Notes under the pieces: model-generated
The model's database searches: none
Seen by the model: the letters and a program-made list of their open reading frames with translations, nothing else
Told to the model about the DNA's origin: nothing
Origin: Chitinophaga sp. GbtcB8
GTDB lineage: Bacteria > Bacteroidota > Bacteroidia > Chitinophagales > Chitinophagaceae
DNA: 64,000 nt
Direction of reading: 5' to 3'
NCBI RefSeq assembly: GCF_019091455.1
Contig: NZ_JAGXJN010000006.1
Span: 1-64,000 of the forward strand
Position numbers and translations under genes: made by a program
In this document: positions 9,112 through 17,095 of the stretch, piece after piece
How the letters are laid out: every line of letters starts with the position of its first letter
Numbering within the stretch: position 1 is the first letter of the stretch

Positions 9112-10242
9112 TTGAATGTTGCCTAAACATTCAAACAAGCGGTTTATATCCTGCTGATCATTGTAAACATGCGGTGCAATACGGATGGCATTACCGCGGA
9201 AGCTCACATGGATATTGTTTTCCGGGAGCGCTTTTCTAATGGCCTGCAAATAGCCAACATCCGGTATGGTAATGCCACGCATATGGCCTGCATATTCAAT
9301 ATCCTCGCATTGAACAAACGGCAGCTGTTTGGCAAGCGCGGGTATGCTGCCGGTAAGTGCGGAAAGATAGTTATGGATGGGCTGTACACCCCATTCATTC
9401 AGCTGTTCCACTGCTGCCAGCGCAATGGGCGCCAGGTTAAGCTGTGAATACTCGCCCATATCAAAGCGGTGCGCGCCGGGTTTATAATGCTCCGTATAAT
9501 TTACCAGCTGCGTAAAATCTTCACTGCCTTTGCGGGTAAGCCAGGAATATTCCAGCGGTATACCTTTTTCCTGCCAGGCAGGATTAACATACAGGTAGCC
9601 CAGTCCATAAGGACCTAACATCCATTTATAACCTGCGCAAACGGCAAAATCCGGCGCTATTTCATCAATATTAATTGGATACGCGCCCAGGCTCTGGCTA
9701 AGGTCCAGCACCAGCGGTATGCCCAGCGCGCGTGTTTTTTTACTGATGGCATCCAGGTGCAGCAAAGACCCGTCTGTCCAGTGGCATTGTGGGAGGGCCA
9801 CCAACCCGGTTTGCTCATCTATTGCGGCCAGCACGGCATTGGTCCAGTTCCCGCCAACGGCCCGCGTTACGGTTTTTATGTGTAATTGCTGCGCCTGCGC
9901 TAATTGCTGCCATACGTAATAGTTGGAGGGAAACTCACGGTCCAGCAGCACAATATTTTTTCCTGCAGTTATTTGCATATTCCTGGCTGCTGCGGCCATA
10001 CCATAACTTACAGAAGGTACCAGCGCCACATTATCCGCAGCTGTTTGAAAGATCTTTGCGGCTGCTGCACGCAATTGCTCCGGCTCATTAAACCAGTCTG
10101 CCGCCTGGTATACCCAGGGGTGCTGTTTTTTGTGGAGTGCGTTAATACCTTTGTCAGTGGCAGCTTTCAGCTGTGGCGACATATTAGCGCAGTTCAGGAA
10201 TGTAATGCCGGCCGGAATATCAAAGCTTGTTTTTTGGAACAT
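9103..10242 (-). CDS. Aminotransferase class V-fold PLP enzyme
   Basis: A 379-aa cytoplasmic PLP-dependent enzyme of the class V (cysteine desulfurase/kynureninase/isopenicillin epimerase-like) fold. The Schiff-base lysine is Lys206 in AGYKWMLGPYG; Asp180 and Gln183 (DLSQSLG) fit the cofactor-ring contacts. I start at MFQKTSFDIP (10242) because the fold begins there (ITFLNCANMSP is the usual first strand); a 19-residue extension to 10299 is unsupported. The reaction cannot be assigned: there is no clear desulfurase active-site Cys loop and no kynurenine gene nearby. It is convergent with the amidase, sharing 9 bp, so the two 3' ends could interfere in transcription. Confidence 0.85.
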   Translation of the reverse strand: MFQKTSFDIPAGITFLNCANMSPQLKAATDKGINALHKKQHPWVYQAADWFNEPEQLRAAAAKIFQTAADNVALVPSVSYGMAAAARNMQITAGKNIVLLDREFPSNYYVWQQLAQAQQLHIKTVTRAVGGNWTNAVLAAIDEQTGLVALPQCHWTDGSLLHLDAISKKTRALGIPLVLDLSQSLGAYPINIDEIAPDFAVCAGYKWMLGPYGLGYLYVNPAWQEKGIPLEYSWLTRKGSEDFTQLVNYTEHYKPGAHRFDMGEYSQLNLAPIALAAVEQLNEWGVQPIHNYLSALTGSIPALAKQLPFVQCEDIEYAGHMRGITIPDVGYLQAIRKALPENNIHVSFRGNAIRIAPHVYNDQQDINRLFECLGNIQLP

Positions 10243-10379
10243 GTAGATCGGTTTAGAAGGGGAGGTAGTAAGATACGCAAATATACAATGACGCGCCACC
10301 CGTGTTTTGAAATCCGGATTATAATTTTTACTTTAGGTACAGCTATTACCCCTTAATAGAAATTAAACCCCAATTAGTT

Positions 10380-11069
10380 ATGTCTGATGTTCCCCCGGGA
10401 TCCCCATCAACCAATAACGCGCCGCCGGATACCAGCTGGCAGCTGAAATTGCTCCCCTGGATGATTCTTTTGCCAACAGTGCTGATCGGTGTTTTTATTG
10501 TGCAGGCTACCTCGCGGATGAAAAAGTTTGAAACATTCGTATACCAGCAGGAGCGCTCCATTTTTGAAAAAAGCCTGCCATCCCCTGCAGATACGGGCAA
10601 CGCCATCACCAGGGATACTCACTATCAGCAATTGTATGTGCTGGCGCGTATGGAAGAGTATACTATTAATAAACGTTACAACCAGGCGGGCATCATTACT
10701 ATGTCTACCATTTACACCAAGTACCTGGGCTTCCTCACCGGTATGATCCTGGCTATTGTTGGATCGGTGTTCATTATTGGTAAATTAAGGGAAGATCAGA
10801 CGCAGACCGAAGGCTCACTGAAAGATGTATTGACGTTTAAAGTAGTATCATCCTCACCAGGTGTGATCTTTGCCATATTAGGTACTGTGTTAATGTCGGT
10901 GAGCATTATCAGTAAAGGCGAGGTAGATGTGAATGATGTACCGCTGTACCTGAACGGCGCCAATTTTATGAATGTACAGGATAGCACTACCCGGAAAATA
11001 GACAGCAGTAAAATAAACAAGCTGCCCGTTACTATTACAAAAGAACAGGCAGCATCCTCCCACCCCTAA
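10380..11069 (+). CDS. Membrane protein of unknown function, first gene of a pair
   Basis: 229 aa. I do not recognise the family. A Pro-rich N-terminus precedes a first membrane helix (WMILLPTVLIGVFIVQA, ~22-38), a polar loop of about 70 residues (FETFVYQQERSIFEK...), a second helix (FLTGMILAIVGSVFIIGKL, ~118-136), a short linker and a third helix (SSPGVIFAILGTVLMSVSII, ~157-176), ending in a polar Ser/Lys-rich tail. The next gene, encoding a secreted metallopeptidase, begins 10 bp later on the same strand, so the two are almost certainly co-transcribed. The protein could anchor or regulate that peptidase; this is inference from adjacency only. Confidence 0.8.
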   Translation: MSDVPPGSPSTNNAPPDTSWQLKLLPWMILLPTVLIGVFIVQATSRMKKFETFVYQQERSIFEKSLPSPADTGNAITRDTHYQQLYVLARMEEYTINKRYNQAGIITMSTIYTKYLGFLTGMILAIVGSVFIIGKLREDQTQTEGSLKDVLTFKVVSSSPGVIFAILGTVLMSVSIISKGEVDVNDVPLYLNGANFMNVQDSTTRKIDSSKINKLPVTITKEQAASSHP

Positions 11070-11079
11070 AAAACAGCGT

Positions 11080-12813
11080 ATGCGGATCTTAATTTTCATC
11101 CTCGTCATGCTGACATGCAAAACGGCTCTTTCACAAATACAGGTAGACCGTGCAAGGCTCATCAAACTTTTACAGGAAGGAAAAACAGGCGAAGTATTTA
11201 AGGAAGCCAACCGCCTGCGTGATAGCGTGTATGGTAAATGCGCCCTGGTAGATTATTTTATTGCAAAGAGCCTTTGCATGGATAAGTATTATGACAGATC
11301 CGGCATCTGGTTTGATTATATTTTAGCTAAATACCCGATGGACGATGGCTCACTGGCATTCATACGGCAGGAGAAAAATGCCTGCCAGCCCGGAAGGCCC
11401 GCGCCACTGGCTGCTGGCAGCACCTTGCTAACGTCAATGACTATCCCGTTACCCAAAACAGGCGCCGGTGTACGGGGCAAGATAGGTAAAGGCGGTTACA
11501 TAGTGGAGGGCTGTTATGAGAACAAAGCCCTGGTGAGCTATGATAACATGCTGCCTGATGAAGCTCTGGCTGCGCGCATTTTTAACCTGGACCAGCCGGA
11601 TACAGCGCTGGCAAAGCTGCAAAGCTTTTTACCGGCGGCCTATGAAGCCAAAGTGTACAAACGGTTTATACTGGTTACGCTCAAAGACAGATCCTACAAC
11701 GAAGCCAACCTGGAAAGCGTAGCAGGCAGCCTGGATCGTGCATACAATTTTTACATACAACATTATTCCCTGCGGCCGCTGAATAAATTTATAACAGTAT
11801 ACCTGCTGCCCTCGCAAGCCGCATTGCAGGCTGCTGCGCAGGAGGTGCATCATATTAAGATAGGCAATGATGCCCTGGGGTATTCCATCCTGTCAGACCT
11901 CAGCCTGCTGGGTATTGCAGAAGATGATCCATCCACCATAGGCACCTTATATCATGAGCTCTGGCATTTAGTGATCCGTGGCGATGCAGGCGATATTCCG
12001 GCCTGGCTGGATGAAGGCATTGCCGGCCTGTATTCCAATTCTTACTGGGAGAATGATGTATTGCTGGGGAATAAAACAACCTGGCGGCTGGATGATCTTC
12101 GCAGTAAACGCCTGTCAGAGATAGGAGAGACCGTGCCCTCCCTGGAAGAGCTGCTGGGATACGACTGGAATAACTTTTACGGCGGCGCAGATAAGAACCT
12201 GTGTATGGCAACGGTGAATTATGCGCTTTCTAATTACTTCATGATCTATTTGCAGGAGCAGGGCGTGCTGCAGCAGCTGATGCAAGCCGTGAAAAACCGC
12301 CGTCCGCCGGGGATAGACAGTGCTGCTAACATACAGGACATAACCCTGCTGCCGGCGGTTACCGGTAAAGATGTAAGCGCGCTGCAAACTGCTTTCCGTG
12401 CCTGGTTTAAAAAAGCCTATTCCTTTGACCCATATGATAGCCCGCTTACACGAACTACGGCAATCATGAAGTTTAATTTTCAGCAGGAGCAGGATTCCCT
12501 GAAGCAAATACTATCAAACAAGCGGATGCAGGGCCGTATTAATATTGAGCAGTATAACCGTTACATGAACCGGATCACAAAAATTGAAACCGGCTATACC
12601 ACTGCTGCAAAAAAGATCGATGAATTTAATGCACAGCAACGTACTCAGCACCCACCGGCGAATATGAATAATATGGTAGCCCAGCAACAAATGCAGCAAC
12701 AGCAGCAAACGCAATCAGAAAATAAAAAGGTAAGCAGGTGGCGGAAGAAAATGAATCATGCCAAGGCAGACCTGATGAAGCTGAAGGAGAAGATCAACAG
12801 CGATGCGTTTTAA
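11080..12813 (+). CDS. Secreted HExxH metallopeptidase-like protein (MA clan), second gene of a pair
   Basis: 577 aa with an N-terminal signal peptide (MRILIFILVMLTCKTALSQ). The central part has a gluzincin-type zinc site: His292-Glu293-x-x-His296 (YHELWH) and, 15 residues on, the WLDEGIAGLYS motif whose Glu312 is the expected third ligand. This is the arrangement of peptidase MA-like proteins. The first ~110 residues may hold a degenerate helical repeat region. The C-terminus is unusual: a polar helix, a Gln-rich segment (QQQMQQQQQTQ) and a Lys-rich coiled tail. It follows a three-helix membrane protein by 10 bp. Substrate unknown. All catalytic residues are present, so it is probably active. 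Confidence 0.82.
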   Translation: MRILIFILVMLTCKTALSQIQVDRARLIKLLQEGKTGEVFKEANRLRDSVYGKCALVDYFIAKSLCMDKYYDRSGIWFDYILAKYPMDDGSLAFIRQEKNACQPGRPAPLAAGSTLLTSMTIPLPKTGAGVRGKIGKGGYIVEGCYENKALVSYDNMLPDEALAARIFNLDQPDTALAKLQSFLPAAYEAKVYKRFILVTLKDRSYNEANLESVAGSLDRAYNFYIQHYSLRPLNKFITVYLLPSQAALQAAAQEVHHIKIGNDALGYSILSDLSLLGIAEDDPSTIGTLYHELWHLVIRGDAGDIPAWLDEGIAGLYSNSYWENDVLLGNKTTWRLDDLRSKRLSEIGETVPSLEELLGYDWNNFYGGADKNLCMATVNYALSNYFMIYLQEQGVLQQLMQAVKNRRPPGIDSAANIQDITLLPAVTGKDVSALQTAFRAWFKKAYSFDPYDSPLTRTTAIMKFNFQQEQDSLKQILSNKRMQGRINIEQYNRYMNRITKIETGYTTAAKKIDEFNAQQRTQHPPANMNNMVAQQQMQQQQQTQSENKKVSRWRKKMNHAKADLMKLKEKINSDAF

Positions 12814-13304
12814 CCGGCAGCACTTATAAAATATTCACACTACTTTTTCATTAATCCCCGTTTGCAGATAACAATATTTGGTACAACATGTTTTTCACGG
12901 CCGTTGCTGCGGAGCATCAAAGAACGGTCATGTGGTATTAGTTGTACAAAATAGCATATAATAATTGTACGAGTGACACTATTAAAATTCGTTTTGATCG
13001 CAAGCTTCTAATTTTGAGGTGTATAGATCATATTAAGGTAAGATGCCCGCGCGTAAATTTTCTGCATGCCATAACATCTACATGTGATAAAGATATGATA
13101 CGCTGCCAGTATCTTTACAACGTTAAAAGTAGATAACTATCCCTATCCTATAGCCTTATACCTTGTTGTAACTCATTCTATGATTGTAACATGTTTTTCA
13201 ATAGCCGTTCCACAGAGCGGCTATTTTTTTGTTGTTAAACCGCGCTTTCTTTTTGTTTTCCGGGTTAAAATTTGAAGATTTGCAAGGACCATTTACGTAA
13301 CGCT
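12814..13304. other. AT-rich intergenic region with direct repeat and possible small RNA
   Basis: About 490 bp without a convincing protein gene. A 13-bp direct repeat (AACATGTTTTTCA) occurs at 12885-12897 and 13188-13200, each time followed by a GCCGTT-containing sequence. The second copy runs directly into an intrinsic terminator. An AT-rich short reading frame at 12942-13136 has no codon character and is not called. Confidence 0.5.
13118..13231 (+). ncRNA. Candidate small RNA ending in an intrinsic terminator
   Basis: A TATCTTTAC promoter-like -7 element (13110-13118) is followed about 80 nt later by a terminator hairpin: AATAGCCG (13200-13207) pairs with CGGCTATT (13218-13225), then a T run. 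No reading frame fits between. The same layout occurs at 27910-27985. No TTG is found at the right spacing, so the promoter is weakly supported. The hairpin alone is convincing as a terminator. Confidence 0.35.
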
Positions 13305-13655
13305 ATGAAAGTTAAACGGATTGTTACTAATATAACAGCTACCGATGTAGCTGCAGCCCAACGTTTTTACAGGGAGGCCCTGGAGCTGGATATTGTAATG
13401 GATCACGGCTGGATTGTCACATGTGGGGCCGGGGAGCAAATGCCTATTCAGATAAGTTTTGCTACAGAAGGTGGAAGCGGAACACCGGTGCCGGATTTGT
13501 CCATTGAAGTAGATGAGCTGGAAGTGGTTTATAAACGCATGCAGGAAGCTGGTTTTCATATAACATATGGCCCCGTAAATGAAACCTGGGGCGTACGTCG
13601 TTTTTTTGTACGGGACCCATTTGGCAAGCTGGTGAATATTCTCAGTCATACCTGA
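13305..13655 (+). CDS. VOC superfamily (glyoxalase/bleomycin-resistance-like) protein
   Basis: 116 aa, one vicinal-oxygen-chelate module with two beta-alpha-beta-beta-beta halves. The N-terminal half carries TDVAAAQRFYREALELDIV, and the C-terminal half ends in the typical FFVRDPFGKLVNILSH. The start at 13305 (MKVKRIVTNI) gives the canonical first strand; 11 upstream in-frame residues look like untranslated leader. Stand-alone VOC proteins of this size usually dimerise and may act as metal-dependent isomerases or ligand-binding proteins. The expected metal ligands (His/Glu at the fixed strand positions) are not obvious, which leaves enzymatic function open. Confidence 0.85.
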   Translation: MKVKRIVTNITATDVAAAQRFYREALELDIVMDHGWIVTCGAGEQMPIQISFATEGGSGTPVPDLSIEVDELEVVYKRMQEAGFHITYGPVNETWGVRRFFVRDPFGKLVNILSHT

Positions 13656-13704
13656 CCCCTTTTCGCTCACATGATATGATTATTGAAAAAGGAACGGCGG
13701 TTCC

Positions 13705-13736
13705 TTGGAAAGCACTGTAAAATGGGCTAACTTTTG
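13705..13736 (+). promoter_or_regulatory. Promoter of the RiPP-type precursor gene
   Basis: TTG (13705-13707), 20 nt, then TAACTTTTG (13728-13736), a near-consensus Bacteroidota -33/-7 pair. It places transcription start about 30 nt before ATG 13774 and rules out the upstream in-frame ATG at 13705. Just before it, AAGGAAC-GGCG-GTTCCTT (13689-13706) forms a 7-bp hairpin that touches the -33 element and could be an operator or weak terminator. Confidence 0.6.
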
Positions 13737-13773
13737 GAAGTTAATCTATATCCTTTCCCTTAAAAAAAGCATC

Positions 13774-13953
13774 ATGAAAAAAATCCCATCAAAAAAACTG
13801 TCGCTATCGAAGATCCGGATTGCCAGCTTAAGCAAAGACAGGCAACAAACGCTGAAAGGCGGTTCCATTGAAACCTTTGACAGGAACTGTAAAACCTGGT
13901 ATGTGGAATGTGGTACTGGTCCTTTCACAATTGCAAGAACCTGCGTAGAATAA
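13774..13953 (+). CDS. RiPP-type precursor peptide with double-glycine leader (class I lanthipeptide-like leader)
   Basis: 59 aa. The leader KKLSLSKIRIASLSKDRQQT followed by LKGG resembles Bacteroidota natural-product precursors (KLxLxKxxIAxLs...GG; lanthipeptide/GG-leader families). Cleavage after Gly30 would release a 29-residue core with Cys39, Cys46 and Cys57 and six Ser/Thr (Ser31, Thr34, Thr41, Thr48, Thr52, Thr56). The residues around the cysteines (RNCKTWYVECGTG, ARTCVE) could support thioether or disulfide rings. The gene is monocistronic, between its own promoter and a strong terminator. No dehydratase, cyclase, radical SAM enzyme or peptidase-containing ABC exporter is in the window, so any maturation must be encoded elsewhere. 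The family match is from pattern memory. Confidence 0.75.
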   Translation: MKKIPSKKLSLSKIRIASLSKDRQQTLKGGSIETFDRNCKTWYVECGTGPFTIARTCVE

Positions 13954-13978
13954 TTAAAGGAAGGTAACTTATTGGTAA

Positions 13979-14011
13979 AAGCCCGGTAGCATACTACCGG
14001 GTTTTGTTTTT
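13979..14011 (+). terminator. Intrinsic terminator after the precursor peptide
   Basis: CCCGGTAG (13982-13989), a CATA loop and CTACCGGG (13994-14001), extended by a G-U and two A-T pairs, then T-rich sequence. It lies 25 nt after the stop codon. Confidence 0.85.
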
Positions 14012-14091
14012 AAGGAAAGCGCAGCACCGGTCCCGGCTACATGATAATTAGAAGATTTGTCTTATTATTAGGCTTTAATATCAAAGGGACC

Positions 14092-15165
14092 ATGAGCAAA
14101 TTACTATCGCCCATCACTATTGGGAACACCACTTTTAAAAATCGTATAACCATATCACCCATGTGCCAGTATTCGGCGGTAGGTGGTTTTGCTACTGACT
14201 GGCACCTGGTGCATTTGGGCAGCCGCGCTGTAGGCGGTGCAGGATTAGTGATGCAGGAAGCCACGGCCATAAGCCGGGAAGGCCGCATCAGCTATGGAGA
14301 CCTGGGCATCTGGGAAGAAGAGCAATGTGTGAAGCTGCAGCAGATCGTAGCTTTTCTGCACGGGCAGGGTGCAAAAGCCGGTATTCAGCTGGCGCATGCA
14401 GGCCGCAAGGCCAGCTGTGAAGTACCCTGGAAAGGCGGGCAGCAGATCCCGTCAAATGCGGCAGATGGCTGGCAAACTTTTAGCGCAAGCGCTTTGCCAT
14501 TTAAGGAGGGCCAGGAAGCGCCTTTAGCATTGGACCAGGCTGGCATTCAACAGGTGATCAGTGATTTCACGGCAGCGGCTACACGTGCCATACGGGCAGG
14601 GTATGATGTGATTGAGATCCATGCCGCGCATGGTTATTTATTACACCAGTTCTATTCGCCGCTAAGCAACCAGCGTACAGATGAATATGGCGGCTCTTTT
14701 GATAACCGGGTTCGTTTAGTGGTAGCCGTAGTACATGCCGTGCGGCAGGTATGGGAAAAAGGGAAACCTTTGTTTGTGCGCATTTCCTCTACCGACTGGA
14801 CGGAAGGTGGCTGGACCATAGAAGATTCCGTAAAGCTGGCCCTGATCTTAAAAGAGGCAGGAGCAGATCTGATAGATGCCTCATCCGGGGGCAATGTAGC
14901 TGCAGCCAAGATCCCTGTTGCACCCGGCTACCAGGTAGGGTTTGCAGAACAGATTAAAAAACAAAGCGGCATTCTTACAGGTGCAGTAGGCATCATTACC
15001 ACGCCGGAACAGGCAGAAGAAATTTTAACCAATGAACAGGCAGACCTCATCTTTATAGCGCGGCAAAGCCTGCGTGATCCTTATTTCCCATTACATGCTG
15101 CCACTGCTTTACAGGATGATATACAATGGCCGCTGCAGTATGAAAGGGCAAAGCTTAAACCATAG
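14092..15165 (+). CDS. Old Yellow Enzyme family NADH:flavin oxidoreductase (NamA/YqjM-like)
   Basis: 357 aa FMN-dependent ene-reductase of the TIM-barrel OYE family, reducing activated C=C bonds of enones and similar electrophiles with NAD(P)H. The YqjM-type signature SPMCQYSA places the flavin-tuning cysteine at Cys25; further motifs are WHLVHLGSRAVGGAGLVMQE, IQLAHAGRKAS, EIHAAHGYLLHQFYSPLSNQ and the phosphate-binding end (GAVGIITTPEQAEEIL, LIFIARQSLRDPYFP). The start at 14092 (MSKLLSPITIGN) matches the family; 17 upstream in-frame residues are not typical. It stands alone, ends at a bidirectional terminator and is probably a detoxification enzyme. Confidence 0.93.
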   Translation: MSKLLSPITIGNTTFKNRITISPMCQYSAVGGFATDWHLVHLGSRAVGGAGLVMQEATAISREGRISYGDLGIWEEEQCVKLQQIVAFLHGQGAKAGIQLAHAGRKASCEVPWKGGQQIPSNAADGWQTFSASALPFKEGQEAPLALDQAGIQQVISDFTAAATRAIRAGYDVIEIHAAHGYLLHQFYSPLSNQRTDEYGGSFDNRVRLVVAVVHAVRQVWEKGKPLFVRISSTDWTEGGWTIEDSVKLALILKEAGADLIDASSGGNVAAAKIPVAPGYQVGFAEQIKKQSGILTGAVGIITTPEQAEEILTNEQADLIFIARQSLRDPYFPLHAATALQDDIQWPLQYERAKLKP

Positions 15166-15189
15166 TTAACGTTCCTTTACCGTAAAATA

Positions 15190-15231
15190 AACAAGCGGCC
15201 GTCGCTATTCTATTAGCGGCGGCCGCTTGTT
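15190..15231. terminator. Bidirectional terminator between convergent genes
   Basis: A nearly perfect 18-bp inverted repeat (15190-15207 with 15214-15231, one G-U pair; core ACAAGCGGCCG/CGGCCGCTTGT) with a 6-nt loop. It sits between the OYE gene and the convergent secreted-protein gene. Confidence 0.75.
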
Positions 15232-15254
15232 CACTCCCTGCAACAAAATGCCTC

Positions 15255-16274
15255 CTACAATTCCTCTGTTAAACTCTTCTTCAGATCTGCCAGGAACTCC
15301 GTTACAGTAGTAGCTTTACCGGATTCCGGCATTTGCGTAGCACAATTCATCTTCACATATTTGTTTACATCCGCCATTTGCCAGATGCCGGCGCCGGTCA
15401 TACCCGGGTACTCCTTTTTAAACCGGATCATTTCAGCTTTGATCTCATCCGGTGATTTACTGTTATGATCCGTGGCGCAGGTGCTGAATGCCCCGCGGCA
15501 AAGGAATATCGGGTAAATGGGTACATCCGTGGCCAGGTGTGTTTTCCAGGGGCCGGGCGTATTGCGCGTGCCGCCGTCATAACATTGTACATAGATGGCA
15601 TCTATCAGCCCTTTCTTTGATCCGTCAAGAATGCCTTTCCAATAGGAAAATTTTGTATACGGGCACAGGGTCATGTGCATGTTCAGCTTACCGATCATTG
15701 ATCCTAACCGTATAATTGAAATCGCATCGTAAACAGATTCATCGTCAATACAGACAGCATCAACGCCTACCGCATCTTTTAATACCTTACATATTTTATA
15801 CAGGGTGCTGTTGGTGCCGGTGCCGGTAACAACGCCCGCAGGAGCGGTTGAATCATTGGCCCAGGTCCTTATATAATCATAAGTGTTCGGCGGCTGGTTA
15901 TACCATCTGCCCTCAAATAAGATCTCGATCCGGGTAATGGAAGTTTTACCCTGTTTTAAAGAAGCTACCCGTTTAAGCCACTCGGGGTTGCCCACATACT
16001 TGCCATCGTGAATGATAGGATTTCTGCTATCATCGCCGGAATACAGGTCGCCATTGGAACGTATATAAAAGCTGGACAGGATCACGGTGGTGAACCCCGA
16101 CTGTTTTAAATGTTCGTAAGTACTATCCTCACCCGGGTAAGTACCGCGGCCAAACATGGTCAGGTTGGTAGCGGCCGGTGATGCCGGATCTCCGGCTGCA
16201 AGCGGCCGGGCAAAACACACGTTTGAAAAAATGCCGGACACCAGCAGGATAAAAGTTAACAAGCGTAATTTCAT
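15255..16274 (-). CDS. Secreted protein with probable TIM-barrel fold, possible glycosidase
   Basis: 339 aa with signal peptide MKLRLLTFILLVSGIFSNVCFA. I cannot assign a family with certainty. The alternation of strand-like segments (FTTVILSSFYI, ITRIEILFEGRWY, VDAVCIDDESVYDA, NMHMTLCPYT, IDAIYVQCYDGG, VPIYPIFLCRG, MTGAGIWQMADV) suggests a (beta/alpha)8 barrel. The acidic end of a central strand (IDDES) recalls GH18-like or related glycosidases. There are several Cys (CIDDE, LCPY, QCYD, LCRG, TCATD, NCAT), suiting an exported protein. It is transcribed alone and ends at a bidirectional terminator. Catalytic activity is a guess. Confidence 0.6.
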   Translation of the reverse strand: MKLRLLTFILLVSGIFSNVCFARPLAAGDPASPAATNLTMFGRGTYPGEDSTYEHLKQSGFTTVILSSFYIRSNGDLYSGDDSRNPIIHDGKYVGNPEWLKRVASLKQGKTSITRIEILFEGRWYNQPPNTYDYIRTWANDSTAPAGVVTGTGTNSTLYKICKVLKDAVGVDAVCIDDESVYDAISIIRLGSMIGKLNMHMTLCPYTKFSYWKGILDGSKKGLIDAIYVQCYDGGTRNTPGPWKTHLATDVPIYPIFLCRGAFSTCATDHNSKSPDEIKAEMIRFKKEYPGMTGAGIWQMADVNKYVKMNCATQMPESGKATTVTEFLADLKKSLTEEL

Positions 16275-16429
16275 GACATAGGTTTAAGGAGGTGAAATTA
16301 ATGAACTAATCTTAAAGCATACAACCGCTTATCCTTAATGGCATAATAGGATATTCCCTCAAAAGCTAATAGTATATTATTTATTACGAGTTGATTTATA
16401 GTAGCTTAATTTCTTGTTTGTAGAAATAT

Positions 16430-16460
16430 TTGTAAGTAAATAAACGTTTACTTACTTTTG
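16430..16460 (+). promoter_or_regulatory. Promoter with embedded TetR-type operator
   Basis: TTG (16430-16432), a 20-nt spacer and TACTTTTG (16453-16460) match the Bacteroidota promoter exactly. The spacer is a perfect inverted repeat: GTAAGTAAA (16432-16440), TAAACG, TTTACTTAC (16447-16455). A repressor bound there would block the polymerase. The TetR gene starts 21 nt downstream, so autoregulation together with the monooxygenase is expected. Confidence 0.8.
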
Positions 16461-16481
16461 AAATGTAAATGAAAACACAGT

Positions 16482-17078
16482 ATGCGGCCTAAAAATTTAG
16501 AAAAAGAGCAAGCCATCCGCACGGTTGCGCTGGACATTATTGCCAAAGAAGGATTGGAAAATTTAAGCATGCAAAAGCTGGCTAAAGCAGCCAATGTTTC
16601 ACCCCGTACCATTTATATCAAATACGAGAACAAAGAAGATTTCCTGGTTAAGCTGTTTATTAATGAAGTGCTGGAAGTATACGAACAGGCCGTATTAAAA
16701 GACTTTGATGAGCACATGGAGTTTGCCGACGGTGTAAAAAAGATCTGGATGAATACTTTCCAGTACCTGAAAAATAACCGCCCTGCTTTTGCGCTCCTCC
16801 AATATAGCAGAAGCTCGCCTTTATTAAATAAGGCCTATCAGCAGCAGCACATTCAGCAGGGACAGTTCTTTGCGCCCATTCACCGTTTTATAGCAGCCAA
16901 TATTAAAGCCGGTACTATTAAGAACTTTCATTTTGATGTATACCGTGCAATGATATTCCCTGTGCTGCTGGAGCTGGTGAGTGAATACTTTGACTATACC
17001 GAACGGCCTAAGCAGATCATTACAGAAAAGGTGCTGCAGGAGTGCTGCGCCACTGTAATAAAAGGCATCATGAAATAA
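16482..17078 (+). CDS. TetR/AcrR family transcriptional repressor
   Basis: 198 aa. Residues ~10-56 form the TetR helix-turn-helix (AIRTVALDIIAKEGLENLSM, then LAKAANVSPRTIYIKYENKE), followed by an all-helical ligand-binding half with the TetR_C-type ending. It lies directly behind a palindromic operator overlapping its own promoter and 17 bp before an FAD monooxygenase gene. It therefore probably represses that two-gene operon and releases it when a small hydrophobic compound, perhaps the monooxygenase substrate, binds. Confidence 0.92.
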   Translation: MRPKNLEKEQAIRTVALDIIAKEGLENLSMQKLAKAANVSPRTIYIKYENKEDFLVKLFINEVLEVYEQAVLKDFDEHMEFADGVKKIWMNTFQYLKNNRPAFALLQYSRSSPLLNKAYQQQHIQQGQFFAPIHRFIAANIKAGTIKNFHFDVYRAMIFPVLLELVSEYFDYTERPKQIITEKVLQECCATVIKGIMK

Positions 17079-17095
17079 TTTAAAAACACTGCATA

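Noticed and set aside
12942..13136. 64-codon frame in the AT-rich spacer
   Set aside because: No signal peptide, no family pattern, AT-biased composition and no promoter or spacing to suggest translation.
16280..16315. AAGGAGGTGAAATTAATG, a textbook ribosome binding site and ATG on the plus strand
   Set aside because: The frame is ATG AAC TAA, two codons, and lies in the leader of the opposite-strand secreted-protein gene. Probably chance.
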